DNA of 64,000 nt from Wuchereria bancrofti (taxonomy: Eukaryota; Nematoda; Chromadorea; Rhabditida; Onchocercidae), in contig SSBO01000012.1 of the NCBI GenBank assembly GCA_005281725.1, forward strand, positions 154,032-218,031, written 5' to 3'. This document shows positions 41,591-55,800 of this stretch, one piece after another. Made by a program: the position numbers and the translations under genes. Under the pieces are notes generated by a model that saw nothing but the letters and a program-made list of their open reading frames with translations, was not told the DNA's origin and made no database searches. Every line of letters begins with the position of its first letter. Positions within the stretch are counted from its first letter, which is position 1.

Positions 41591-44500
41591 ATGTGCTCTG
41601 CTGCAGAAATGGGAGCATATTTTCAAGATGAATTACCTTTAATATCGGACCATCCACCTGATTTTGAAGTTTGTTCACTTTTTTATTTCTTTCAACTTTT
41701 AATTTTTTATTTTCAGTTTTGCTACAAATTTCATTTGTTTCCAAACTTTTATTTTAAAACACACACACATACATACATACATACACAAAAATATATAACA
41801 TGAGAGGAACTGATAGTGTTGAATTGTATGAAAACTGTTATAACTTATCATTTTCAACATGTATAGTAATAATATTTATTGTTTGATTTATTCAATACAA
41901 ATTATAACTTCTTTTCTGTTATTCATATAATTTTTATTCAAATTTATAATTAAACTAGCTAAGATTTTATTTTATTTATCCTTCCTTTTTTTTAATATTT
42001 AAGTTTATGTGGTATTTCAAAAAAAAAAAAAAATTTTATGTGATATTTCAAAAAAAAAGTTTATATGATATTTCAAAGAAAAATAATAATAATAACAATA
42101 TACGCATTATCTTAATGCATATGTTGTTATTTTGGCATTATTTAGGAATGAAAATTTTGTTTACTTTCCAATCAATTTATTTTCAGGAGAAAGTATCAAC
42201 ACCATATGGAAATGTAAAGGTAACGATTTATGGAAATCGGCAATCAAATCCAATCGTTACATTTCATGATATGGCACTAGATTGTAAGCATTTTATTATT
42301 ATTGTTATTATTATTAAATTGGTATTATTGTTATTTATTATTGTTCGATTAAGAATAGTTTTAATTTGATGTTAAATTTTATGATAAATATTCTCATAAT
42401 ATCATTTTCTTTGGCATATTTGATTTGCTCTATTTTTTTCTTTCATTTATTTGTTTCTTCTTCTTTATTCTTATTTCATTTTGTTTTATTCATTTAGATT
42501 ATAATTAAATAAAGTGTTATTTTTAGCAGAAACAAATTTTCAAAATTTTTTCCAATATGCAACAGCTGGAGAATTCCTATCAAATTTCTGCATCTATAAC
42601 ATCAATGCTCCGGGTCAAGAAATGGATGCTGCACCACTACCGGATCAGTTAGCAAAAAAAATAAAATTTCTTTTTTTTTTACAGATTTTCTAGTAAAGCA
42701 GATTGGACAGTTATAATGATGGGATGAGTTTTTTTCTTCTGATTAACTAATTAATTACATCGCATATACGATACTGTATTGCTTTAAGTATTGCTACTTA
42801 ACTTCTTTTTTGAATTCTACTCTTTTTTTTTTTTGTTCTTTTTTAGAAATGGCTAACTATCTAGTTGAAGATGGCAACTTGCATTGTTTTACTTAGAAAG
42901 TGTTCCATCGAAATACCTTTTTTTTTTTTATTTTTACTAAAATTTCCCCTGATCTATTGTTGATGGATTTCATCTAAATATTTTCTTCGATTTGTTTTAT
43001 ATGTTATTAATTTATCAAAGTATCGAAAATTATAGCATTCATATTCTAACGGTATATAATATTAATTATAGAATTAAGCTAACATTGACCTAGCTAGATA
43101 ATATTAATTATAGAATACTATGCTGATAATTAACTGAATTCATTTGAAAATTTTTGAAAGTGTTACTTTTTCAGCTATGTTTATCCGACAATGGATGGCC
43201 TCGTTCAAATTGTTGATAATTGTGTGGAACAATTCAAGTAAGTGATAATATTTTACTATTTTGGTTGTAGAATTTTTTTTTTTTTAATATAAAGAAATTG
43301 TTTGCTTATGAATATTTGTAACGTTTTGCTATATCAATCCTCTTATATGGTTATTTTTCAGATTTCGAGAATTTATTGGTTTAGGTGTGGGTGTAGGTGC
43401 TAATGTTATGCTACGTTATGCAGTTAGTTTTATTAACTTTTGTTTTAGATATTTTCTTAATATCTTTTTTTCATATTTTCATTTTTGACATAACTTCTAG
43501 CGTCTAAACTATTTAGTTTTTCTTGTTGATTAGAAGTTGCATTCAAGCTTGATCATTCTGAGGATGTTTTATTAGTAGTCATTATGAAATGTGAAGCAGG
43601 CTGATGAAATTATATTTCAGAATAAATTATTCGTTTATCATAGAGATGCATTATTGTGAATTGATTTTGATTTAATTGATTTTTTTTTCTTACTTAATGT
43701 ATTAGTTTGTTGTTTACGTCTAATAAGATTTATTTGATATATTTTAGCTACAAAATCAATCAAAAATGGACGCATTAATACTAATTAATTGTGTTGCAAC
43801 AAGTGCAGGTTGGATTGAATGGTTCTATCAACAAGTTTGTTATTTGTAATTTACAAAATGTTTAAATTCATAACTATACTTTTACAATACTCTTTAGTTT
43901 TAGTTACATTCATATGTGATTAACTATTAATTCATGTATTCAATTATGCCATTTGACAACAAAATTAAATCTGTGTTGTTTTTTGCAACAGTTTTCAATT
44001 ATTTTAGTTATTTTGTAAAATTTCGTCAACAATTTTAATTCCAACTTGTTTTAGATTAATATACGTTCATTGCGCACACGTGGGATGACAAACTTTTCGG
44101 TTGATTATTTGTTGTGGCATCATTTCGGCAATCACGTCACGTTAAATCCTCCCGATACTGTTCGTCGTTATCGTGCATATTTGCAGCATCTTCCAAATCC
44201 GAAGAATTTATCGGCTTTTATCGAAACTTATCTAAGGTATGATTTGAAATAAGAATTAAAAAAATAATTAACAATTAAAGCTTTGTGTAGCATAATGTAT
44301 TTAATGAATATAAAATAAAAGAAAGATATATTGGAAAAGAATATATAATATCCTATAAAAAGGAAAGACATATTATTATATTAGTTCTTCATTTTGCTAA
44401 TATTTGTATTTTGCTAATCGTCTGGTGAAATTTTAATTTTTCCAGCCGAACACCAATATCTCTTTCACGTGATGGTACAATGGGTCCAAAATTAAACGTA

Positions 44501-45402
44501 CCTGTTCTGCAAATTGTAGGCGGTGATTCTGCATTTGTTAAAGATTCGGTGGAATTGAATGCTCGATTGAATCCGGCAGACTCAGAATGGCTCAAGGTTA
44601 ATGTTACATTATTTTTTTTTTAATTAGTTATTTTTGTTGTACGTGTTAGCGTTTGTTTCTCGATGTTGTAGGATTTATCTGTTGATGAATCATTTGTCGG
44701 AAGATTGAAGGAATATACTAAAAAAAATGATAGTGCAGTTTATGGTTGATTTTGTAGTTTATGGTAGTGCAGTTTATGGTTGATTTTGATTTAGCATTTC
44801 AATACATTTTTCAAAACTTCTTTTTTTAACTATCTAAGTGTTGAATTATGATTAACTTTTTAGCTTTCTGGATCAGGAGGACTTGTTTTGGATGATAAAC
44901 CGGAAAGTGTGGCGCAAGCAATTATTTTATTCTTACAAGGACGTGGTTTCGGTTAGTTTTTAGTGTGTTTTAATTTTTGAAAAGAAAAAAGCTGAAAAAA
45001 TATTAGCATCACTTAAACTACAATTTTATTAGCATTGTTTCATTGAACATTAATAACTGTTTATTTAATTAACTGTCAACTAAGGATACATACTAGAAAC
45101 TGTAAAATTCATATCAGTTGTTATTATCTAGTGATATAAATAAAGACAATGATAATTTATTCAGTGGTCCTTATCGTAGTCATATTTTGAACAGACAAAT
45201 TATTGCTATTTATCATTTTTCTTTTTTTTTTTGATTATAAATAAAAATATAAATAGCTATAACTACCTTTCATTATACCTTTTTTTTTTCAGTGCCTACC
45301 ACAAACGTGCAAGACATGATACGCAAAATTTCAGAACAATCAACATTTGATGGTAATGAGGAAGCACTAACGGTACTAGAAAATGTAAATGAAATAAATT
45401 AA
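41591..45402 (+). CDS. NDRG: NDRG family protein (alpha/beta-hydrolase fold, probably non-enzymatic)
   Basis: Member of the N-myc downstream-regulated gene family, cytoplasmic proteins linked in other animals to stress response, trafficking and differentiation. Exons 41591-41668, 42187-42283, 42527-42647, 43175-43237, 43362-43422, 43748-43834, 44055-44236, 44446-44596, 44864-44951 and 45293-45402 join in frame to 345 aa, close to family size. Matches in order: TPYGNVKVTIYG, IVTFHDMALD, INAPGQEMDAA, YVYPTMDGLVQI, the nucleophile-elbow-like GLGVGVGANVM (126-136, Gly where a hydrolase would have Ser), LILINCVATSAGWIEWFYQ, PVLQIVGGDSAFVKDSVE and GGLVLDDKPESVAQA. As in other NDRG proteins the catalytic triad is not evident. 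A TGA in frame just upstream fixes the start. A TTTTCAG 32 nt before the ATG (ending 41558) is a good cis- or SL trans-splice acceptor. A GTAATG within the last exon could give alternative C-termini. Confidence 0.93.
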
Positions 45403-48400
45403 AAATATTAAAATTTACTTTTTTTTCTCTTTATTTCTATCTTCACAATTTTTATACTTAATCTCTTCATGACTCATTTATATGACCTGTTTATATTGCC
45501 TTTTACAAATAATACAGTATTTACTCTTTTTTTTTGCTATTCATAATTTTTCAGTTCACATAGGATGTTGGCTCACATATTTCATTCTAGTTTATGGTCC
45601 TTAGCCTTATTATAATTTCTAAGTCAGTGTTATTTATGGTATAACATTGAAACTTACTTTGATGAGTAAGTTGTTATTTTAATTTGGCAATCTATCATTA
45701 TTGTATGAATTAACATGCGTTGGAGGATAATTTTTCTTTTTCTTTTTTGATATCATTTCATTAAAGTAATATTATTATTCAACTTTTCGTGTAAATTTGA
45801 AATTTCAGCTGTTGCATCCATGAACTGTTAAAAGCTTAAGTATTTTAATTTTGTGTATTAAATATTTTATCTGTATTAAATATGAAGTACTTTATTTATT
45901 TAATTTTTTTTGTATCAAATTCACTTTATTGATTGTCTGAAAACAGGTCATATAATGAAGTGAGGAATGATTATCGCTTCTATTTAATTCTTCGTAGTAT
46001 TTAGCTTTCTAATAATTTAAAGTCTTAGTTTGTATTTGAAATTACTTCAGCTTAAATAAAGTAATAATTTTTCGCTTTGTATGTTACTTACGGTTTAGTG
46101 TTGCTTTAATATTCTTGCATTTTGAATATCCGATGAGTTGCAGTATTAATTTTGTCTATCATTTATTTTAATTCATATGCTTATTGTTTGAGCATTTGAG
46201 CAAACTTTTTTAGTTGTATTGCTGTTTTCATTTGATGAATGCGTTTGTTTATTAGTATTTTAAAGATATAAGTTGTGCGATCTCTCTCTTTGCTTTTCTG
46301 ATTTTTGTTTGCTTAGTTACTTTTTATATATATATATATATATATATACCTGTTAAGCTGTATTATATCAGAGCATGAAGCTTATTGCACTATGCGGTTT
46401 CTACTTAAGATGTATATTGGAAAGATTTACAATTATCTATTTTTTATTCCGTCGTCCTCATTACTATATTTTTCATTCATATATTATTTTATTCATTTTT
46501 TATGTCCATTATTTCCATGTGTGTTACTTTTTTTTTAATGAAATTTTAATTGTTTTCCTAATGTAGGCCATACCTTTCTCTCTTTTCTGCTATCTGTTTA
46601 CATATTTGTGTATGTGCGTGTGTTTATGATCTTAGTAAGAAATAATCGATGACCAGTTTGTAAATAATTTTGTGCTAGAAAATCGACGATATAAAATAGT
46701 CTTTTAATTTAGCACAGCTGAGTAGTATATAAAACATATTTATTACAGAGAAGAAAAGTATAGGCGATGGCGCGTATATGTTATTTGTTTGATAAAATAA
46801 GGATGAGATTATGAAGAGTTAAAATGACGGGAAATAAGTATTGTGCTGAGCAAATAAGCTTTTATTTGCTACATATATTCCAGCAATGATTTAGTGAAAT
46901 TTGAATTGATCACTAAATTCATAAATAAGGGAGAATTAATTCAAAACGTTATCAGCCTTTTTAAAAAAAAAAAAAGAAAACAGGTAAAATGTCCGACTCC
47001 TAACGCTGAAATAGGAAGAAGAAAACCTGATAAACGATTCAAAAGCCGATAAAATCCCTAAAAGTCAGGAGTGTGGCGACAGAGTAGTCTGAATTGAGTT
47101 CATATGTGTGGGTGACAATCGCACTCAGCGCAGCTAGTACCGGCACCGTGGTTCAAACTCAATACCGTCACCACGATCGTATCAGGTTCTCCCTAACACT
47201 AGGTAAAACCGTCTTGTACTTCTAGGGCGATCGGTACCAAGGACAAGTTTCTGGTACGGCACCACGACGGTTTACATCGTTCCCCTGCTAGAGGATACAA
47301 CCAACCAAATCCGGTTGGGACCTAATCTCAGACCTTCCCAGGAGAAATATCATGGGGTAATTAAATACCCGTGCGTTGCTCCTTTTGTCACCTTATCACC
47401 ACACTATCAGACTCATTGGGCTCCAAAACATTTATTATATTAAATAGACGAATGAATGCATTAAACAATGAGTCGTTTGTGACAGAGATGCAGACAATAC
47501 TCTCTCGTTGCTATCGAAGTTTGTTGTGATGTTGCAAAAGACATTTTTTATTAGCCACAATCTTCGAATTTTTAGCTATAAAATTTGAATTTTAGTCAAA
47601 TATTTTCAAAATTTAAATTTGAAATTGTTCTAAAAATATCTGAATTATGAATATTCAGAAATAAACATCTGCAAGTACACGTACACACACCATGTACTCA
47701 TATATATATATACATAGGCACAGTACACATAATACGTAAGCATACACCTACAAATACGTAAGCAAATAAATAAGTAAAACAAACAACATGGAAACAGTTG
47801 AATATACAAAATAAATTTTACGCAAAAATGAAATACTTTAAGCAAAATTCATTGTTATTAGAACGTGTCAAAATTAGCAAATTTTCATGTAGCAAACAAG
47901 TGATAATTAAATTTGCCAAAGAAAAGATGAAGAAGAGAATGAATAATAACAACGATTATTAAGGATAAAAAATCTTGAATTCGATTGTTGATCCAAATAG
48001 CATCCTAACTATTTGAAAATGATTGTTGTCGCATATATTGTAAATATTTCAGAATCTTTTTATCATTTCGTGAAACAAATAATCGATAATACCAACACCA
48101 CTAAATATTCATGAAAAACTTAATTTTGTCAAAATTTAAATCCCAAGAATTCATTTAGTGTTTTTGTTAATAGTTTCTGTGGATATTACTAACAACAGCT
48201 TTGGCCTCACATAAAAAATAGGAATGAAGTATGACAATGAAGATGATAAAGAGAAAAAATTCGGATAACTTTTTTCCCTTCCATAATAATATAAAAAGAA
48301 GAAGTAAAATAGAAAAAGATAAATGTATAGAATGAACGAGAAGGTTAACCACTTCAAATTTGAATAAACTGTAAGATTTATAAGAAGTTAATTGTGGATG

Positions 48401-49750
48401 TAAAGTACTGTAACGAGAAATAATTGTCACTACATTATTAGCTAATAATTTACTTCTATTGAAGAAAGTGACGGGATTAAACACATTTAAAAACATGCAA
48501 TTGACATCATGTTTTAAAATAATACATCTTCTAAGCGAGTTTCTTAAGTTACACTATTAAATGTTTAGAAATGGCTCATTACCGTAATGAACACTGAATA
48601 TACCGTATTACTCGTAATATATATGTGTGATTTATATGAGTTCATCATACTAAGTACAGTAATTATCACTCATGCGTACAATGTATACCATTGGAAAATA
48701 CGGTATATTTGTAATACATGCACATTGTTAGCACAGTACATATTGATGGTACAGTAATCCGACGGAAATTAATATAGTAATTTAGTTAATCATTATATAT
48801 ATAATGTAACACTATGTTTATTATTGGTATGAATATTATAAGGATGGATTTGTTGGAGAAATATATATTATTATACACAATATGCAAATTAGTATACTCT
48901 GTTATTGTTTTACGCAAAAATGTGTGATAATAGTTTAGCATACTAAATTTTCCTAAGTACATACGTATTAAAGCAGTTTATTTCATATCATTCTAATCTA
49001 AATTCAGTTCAAATCATTCTCATCTAGTATTTCAAACACAATCAAAAATCACACCATGTATAGAGAAAAATTTTGCTTAAATGTCAAATAGTCAAATAAA
49101 TGTTTTTAATACAATATGAAGTGTCCATAAGTATGAAATTTTCAACAAATATTCAAAAAGGAAAGCTTCTATGAGAGCTGCTATATCAAATAAATATGTC
49201 AAACTATGTCTATGTCAAATACTCTGTCAAATAAAACCTATGTTTAAATAAATGCTTCTAACACAGTAAGGACCACGTGAAATGATTTGTTTTTCCAATG
49301 TATAAAGAAAGACTTTTGGTTACAGAGTTATGCCGAATAATTGTTTCCAAAATTGTTTCTGATTAAAAAGTATAATATCTGTAAAGCAATCTATTTCATT
49401 TCAATTAGAAACTATTGTGTGATTTAATCAATTTTCACATAGATCCTAATATGGTCTGAAATCAGGTTTATTTCATGGTTTGACGGTGCACCGTACAACT
49501 TATTGCAAGGCAATAAAGTGTCGTTTTTTATATGTATTTATTCGTGTTCTGATGGCTGTGAATTCTTGTTAGGTTTTATTAATTTTCTACTACAGGGTTG
49601 CTTGAAATTTTTTCTCCAAAATTTGTGTTATGACTAATTTATTTTTAATTAACAGTCATAAGTTTCGTCATTTATCTGTGGATGGTATTGTAGATTTGGT
49701 TTGAAATGCATTAAAATGAGTACTTAGAAATAAATTTAATGCATAATTTC
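45403..49750. other. intergenic region between the NDRG and SCAF genes
   Basis: AT-rich with a TA run at about 46327-46348. It is notable mainly for the GC-richer island at 46980-47430. AATAAA near 46056 may serve NDRG polyadenylation. No exons were recognised. Confidence 0.55.
46980..47430. other. GC-richer island of unknown origin (possible decayed mobile element)
   Basis: About 450 bp whose composition and complexity differ sharply from the AT-rich flanks. It follows an A12-type homopolymer. Related words recur inside it: TAGTACCGGCACCGTGG, AATACCGTCACCACGATCG and TGGTACGGCACCACGACGG. A GTGGTTCAAACTC resembles a pol III B box, but no A box or tRNA fold was found. One plus-strand frame (about 47085-47360) reads sensible residues but is cut by two TAG codons. 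No terminal repeats or target duplication were recognised. A solo LTR, retroelement fragment or structured RNA are all possible. Confidence 0.45.
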
Positions 49751-49851
49751 AGGGAGAACAATTATATCTATCAGAGACATTGGTTTGGAAGTGGCGGTTT
49801 TAATGAATATTTAAATTTATTAACCTAAACTGGGAGAAGAGTGGATGAACA

Positions 49852-52800
49852 ATGGAGACAGAGGTTGTAAGAGCATTTAATGCTGAGGTATAATGTTATT
49901 ATGATATTATTTCGTACTTTAAACAAGCTCTTGATACTAAAACGAATCTGTATTTACAACATAATTGATACCAGTGAATGATAATGTCGCTCAGATTGCT
50001 AGCATAGAATGTCACCTTTCATGATGCGAAGACAAAACATATTGTATTATGCCAAGACGAATCGTATGGCCATCCTAAAATTTATGCTTTTCTAATACCA
50101 TTTATATGCAAAAAATGAACTGGTGATATTGTTAAATTCTTAAGTTATAATTTATTGGTATCTGTACAGGTAGCAAAAGATAACAAATCTGAACTGACAG
50201 TTTTATAATAATATTCAGGTGATTTTCAAATGCAAGATAAATGCCTTTCAGTTGGTATCTTTGTACGAATTACGACCACCAATAAGTAAGAAAAAGATTG
50301 TGGATATCACAAAAGCAGCAATGAAAGCTATTAAATATTACAAGCATGTTGTCTTTGGAGTTGAAAAATTTTTAATGAAGGTAACAGAATTTAGAATTTT
50401 TAATGAAGGTGATAAGATTTATTATTTAGCGGTTTTAATGAAAAGGGAAAGAAGAAGACGACACATTCTTGTTATTTAAAGATAGTATAGTTATTATTTT
50501 GATAATATTAAAAAGATGTAAAATGAATGCGGAATTCGAAAGATACTTTCTTGACGTAGTAAAGCGAATCTCATAAACGTAAATTATCTCATGTGTAGGT
50601 GAAGTAATATTGCTTAATTTCTTTGTTAATTAGCCGTCTTTATTTTTATTTTCAGTGCAAAGCAGAATATAAGATACCTGGTCTGTATTGTATCGATTCT
50701 ATAATACGACAATCGCGTCATCAGTTCAAAGATAAAGATGTTTTTGGTCCACGTTTTGCAATCAATATGCAAGCAACTCTTTCAAATCTGTTGAACTGTA
50801 AGGCTGACGAAAAGGTATTCTAAATTTTTAGTCATTTTCAATCTGTAATTTATTGAGATAAGGCATCAGTTATATATAATTGCTTTTTTTGTAATCTTTG
50901 TCGTTAGGCTTTTTTATTTGTAATGTTGTAAGTTACAATTCCTGTAATTCTTGTTAATATTGCTCAACTGAACATTTCATAAAATTATTACTTTCGTTCT
51001 GTTTCATATTCACGATAATTTCTTATAGTTAAAAGTGGTTCGAGTTTTGAATTTATGGAAAAGTCATGAAATATTCGATACAGCAAAGTTACGACCATGG
51101 TTGGAGTACTGCCGAGATGTTCATGGACTTGGTTTCTTTTTCTTTTTTCAGCTTTATAGGTGTCATCATTTTTTCTAGAACTCCAGTTAGTTGTGTCATA
51201 AACTCAGTTGTGTCATTTTCAGAACAGTAGGTTGTGATTGGTTGAATCTTGAAATTTCAGTAAGTCTGGTACTTGGTCTATGATGTTTAAAAAAAATGTT
51301 TTCTAAGGGACAACATAATTGACAAAACAAATCTGGAAGTAAACAAAATCATATCAACAAATAAATATTTTAAGTTGTTAGATCTGAAATGAAATTATGA
51401 ATGTCAGTGAGAACATTTTGCAGAAATAGACGTTGTGATCGTAGAAAAAAGTGTAAAGGGCGATCAAGCGGACTTCTCGATATATAGTCGCATCCCTGGT
51501 CGTGGTGAAAAGCGAAAAATAATGGAATCGCATACTCCATTATCTGTATGTTGCAGAATATTTTCTTTTTTTTCAAAAATAATGCAAAGAGAAAGCTTTT
51601 GATTTGGGATAAATTATTGTTTGAATGGGTAAGTTTCAACTTAAGTAGATAACTTTTTTTTTTTTTAAATTCAATTTTTTAGATTCAGATAACTGTTATT
51701 ATTTTATTGCTTCTTAATTCAACGATTATCGAACAGAAGTGGGAAATTATAAGTATCTGAAAAGAGTTTTCCGACAACTTTAAAATTGCAATTTTTAGGG
51801 GAGTCGATCTCGCACACCACCCTTGCCTTTGCGTGAACCAAGTGATGATGCTGTGGAAGGTGGCGTAAGCGAGCGTGAAACTCTTGCAATGCTAACTACA
51901 ATGGGTTTGGATCTTGGCGGAATGTTCACTTCCGATTCATCGTTGTTGCAGAAAGTCAATAAATTAGTAAACGACAAACTTATTGAACGTCGGGAATTGG
52001 ATTCGAAAAGACAGGGAAACATTAAGGTTTGTATAAGTTTTTTTTTTCTTTTTTTATAAAAGTTTATATGTAACTTGATGATTGGCTCAGCACTCTTTTT
52101 AATTGGTGATTATAGGGTAGAGCAGATGCTTTTACTGACCATTGCTGATAAACATATCAAGGAATTTCAAGTGTCATCCGAACATAATTTGAATGGCTTG
52201 TTGTCACACAATTTATTGAAATCTGTTGGTCTCTATTGAGAAAATTGAGTTTTTTTCCTATAAACAAATCAATGTTTTAATACACCTTTTTTTTTCAGAA
52301 TCTTCTTTCCAAAGAATTCGATTATAGTGATGAAGATGATAGCGGTGACGATGATTTTGGCCGCAAGCTAGACATAGAGGGAAAACCTACGGAGTTGACG
52401 AAGCAACAAATTATAGGGTATTAGTTGATTTCTGTATAAAATTTGCCATTTTGGTCGAAAAAAAACAACTAAAACTTACTATATTGGTTGAAGAAATGAT
52501 TGAAAGATACAATGAGTGAATAATAAATACTTTGAGTGAGTTAATGGAATGGTGAATATGTTATCCTTTGAAAAATGATTAATCGCTAGACATTAGTTCG
52601 AACTAATTTGATTTATCTCTGTAATTGCTGAATTGGGAGAGTATAACAGTTCAAATGATCTAACGAGAATCAGAATTATAGTCAATTATAGTTTTAAACG
52701 TCATTAGAAACATTATTATACTGAAATGCATTCCTTCACTATTCAACTATATGTTACAGTATGGCAGAAGCAGTTCTTCGAGAGCCAGATACAAAGGAAG

Positions 52801-55800
52801 AAATACAACGTATGCATACGGAACGAATTTCAGCTTTGTCTCAGGCAGCTGCAGCAAGGGTTCAAGCTGTTAAGCAACAACAACAACAACAACAACAACA
52901 GCAGCAGCAACAACAACAACAGCAACAGCAACAACAAGGAAGTATGCCATCTTCAGCTCGTACATTGGCAACTCAACCAGGTGCACCTCCAATTACAATT
53001 CCGCTAAATCCAATCACTGCTTCACAGACGAATATAGTTCCTCCGCTTTCGATTCCGATGCCAGGTCAATCATTACAACCTCCAGCAGCAACAAATATGT
53101 TATCGCCCAGATCAGCACAACAGTTTGTAAGTTTCTTTTGTGATCATTCTTTCCTTGACTCTAAGGCTTTTGTTTATTTATTCACAAAGGAATTTGATCT
53201 TATCTGAAAATATTATTTAATTTAGTAAAAATAATATCTGATCTGAAAAATGACAAAATTGGATGGTATTATACTTATTTAGTAGAATGAATATGTGTAC
53301 GTTTACTTCTTATGGAATTCGGGAAGTTCCATAAATTCTTTATTAGGAAGTTTTGATGAGTTATATACAGGTATGATAAACTCTGATTATGTTTCACATT
53401 TCTTAGCGTATCTGACTTTCCGTTTTTTTTTTTTTTTTTTTGTTGAAATTCCAACCATTATTTGTTTCAGTTACTTAACGCGGGTGGGTTAGTTGCATTT
53501 GCGCCGAATTTGCCACCACCAAATCTTTTGGGTGTGATGCCTCCGCAGATCCCTACTTCGATGCCTAGCGGATTGCCACTTACAAGTACGACGGACGCTG
53601 GCAGTCGAGATCGCAATGATATTGATCAGGTTTTTTTTTTGTTTTGTTTTAATCGTATTACATTTGGTACGATTTGCATTTTTGACTTTTGAAAATATAA
53701 AGCTCGTAAAAATGTAAAGAAGTCACCAATATAATCCTTTCCTGAAAGTGTCAAAAGCTAAAAAAAAATGTACATCTCACCATTTCTTTTCGGTCCATAT
53801 TATTCACTGATTTTGGAGCAGTTTCGCTGTTTTAATTTTTTTGTTCTTTATGAAAAGAAAAAAAAAATTTACTGCAGGATGACCGTTATCGGAGAGAAGA
53901 TGATAGAATTGATAGTGATCGAGATGATCGATTAAGACGAGCTCATGGCAGAAATGATAGAATTAGTGAAAAGAATGATAAAGGTCAGGAACGGCGACGA
54001 GGTCGTTCAAGGTTATCTTTTGTCTTTTGGAGTATGCAATACATGTCGAAAATAGAATGGCACATAATTGATACTTTCATTTTATTTTCTTGGAATTATT
54101 TTTGAAATCGACTTACTCTATCTGTCATATAATAATTGTGAAGGGATCGTGAACACGATGACAGAGGGAACAGTCGTGGCTTTGGCGATTCACATGCAAA
54201 ACGCCCGCGGCGTAGTCGATCTCGTGATCAAGGTTTTGGAGATCGTAGAAGAGAGCATCGTCGTAGTAATAGTCGTGGACGAAGAGGTTTATCACGGGGA
54301 CATCTTGATAGGGAACGATCGGAACGTGATCATAACAATCCAGCAGTAAGTTTTATTATCTGAAGCTATAATGAGGATTAGGTTTTTTCTTCGTAATCAT
54401 TTGAGACGGGGTATTACAAAAGTTTCTTTTTATTGTATTGATGAGTAATCTTTCAGATGTATGAGATAACTTTAAAAAAATTAAAATGTTCAGAAATTAA
54501 ACAAAATTTTAGTCATTGAACACTGCTTGTACTTTCAAATTTTTACAGTACAGAGATTTGGAGCGACAGCGTCGAAAAATGGGACTTCCCTGGCCACCAA
54601 AAGAAGGACACCTGCTGAGTAAGTTATTATAGAAGTATTTGCAACTCGGAGTTTCAGTGTTATTAAAAAAACTTATGTGCTTTTCTTCTGACTTATAGCT
54701 TATTACGTATTTAGCTTTAGTTGTTACTAATTGAACAGTTCCGCTAAAGAGCCGAAAAACCAAGTCGTCCAGATGGTTTCTGTTTTGTTTCCACTTTATG
54801 ATTTACCAGTTTCTTTTTATGCAAACTTTTTATGTAATTATATTTTCTAAAATTAGCTTGAAAACTATGAAGTCTACTTTTTGTATATTCCGAAGCTCCC
54901 AAAACATATTTTACTATACTTCTGTATTCTCGTATACTACATATCGTTAGAATTGGTTTAACCGATTCCTATACAAAAGCAATTCTTGAAACTTCTTATC
55001 AAAATTAATTAATTTTGATGGTCCATATTTTACAGTAGCTTCATGTACACTATGGTTGGGTAGAATTCCTTCGAACTGTGCGGAAAATGAAATCCGTCAG
55101 GCGGTAGCTGAAGCCGGAGAGCCAGCACGCATTAGCATTATACATTCCCGTGCATGCGCATACGTTACAATGAAAGATAGGAAAGCAGCATTTCGCGTAA
55201 TGGACCGAATGCAGAAAAATTTTAAAATTGGGGAGAAAAATGTCAAAGTAAGTTCCGAATATCAATGGAAGTATGGGTAAGATATGATCAGTAAACTAAA
55301 TGAAAAGATGCAGACTTGAAATTCTTAAAATATAAAAATTATACGATTTTTAATAATATATGTGTGGTCTTTAAGTTACATTAAACTTCTGCCTTTTTTG
55401 GATTCCCTTTTTATTTTTATTTTTAGTTGAATTGGGGCATTGGACAAGGTTTAAAAGGTGAAAGATACGCAGAGTACTGGGATCCTGACCGGGGATATTC
55501 GCTGATTCCACATTATGCATTACCTAGTGATTTGGAATCTCTAATAGAAGGAGGCCATCTTGAAGTAGAATCGTTGCCCGCACATCTTGCTGGTAAGTCT
55601 TATTTAATTAGTTTTTTTTACTAGTTCGAAGGTTCTTTCACCTATTTATTTTAATTGAACTAAATTAAAATGCATTTCATTGAATTGGTTTTAAATAAAG
55701 TTGAAAAATGACGAATTCATTACAGACCTATATGATGAACATGGATTGAAAGGAAAGCAACGTGAGCAGGATTCAGCTTCTGTTCAGAGTACTTCGAATA

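Noticed and set aside
47145..47165. tRNA or tRNA-derived SINE suggested by GGTTCAAACTC
   Set aside because: No A box, acceptor stem or cloverleaf could be built on either strand.
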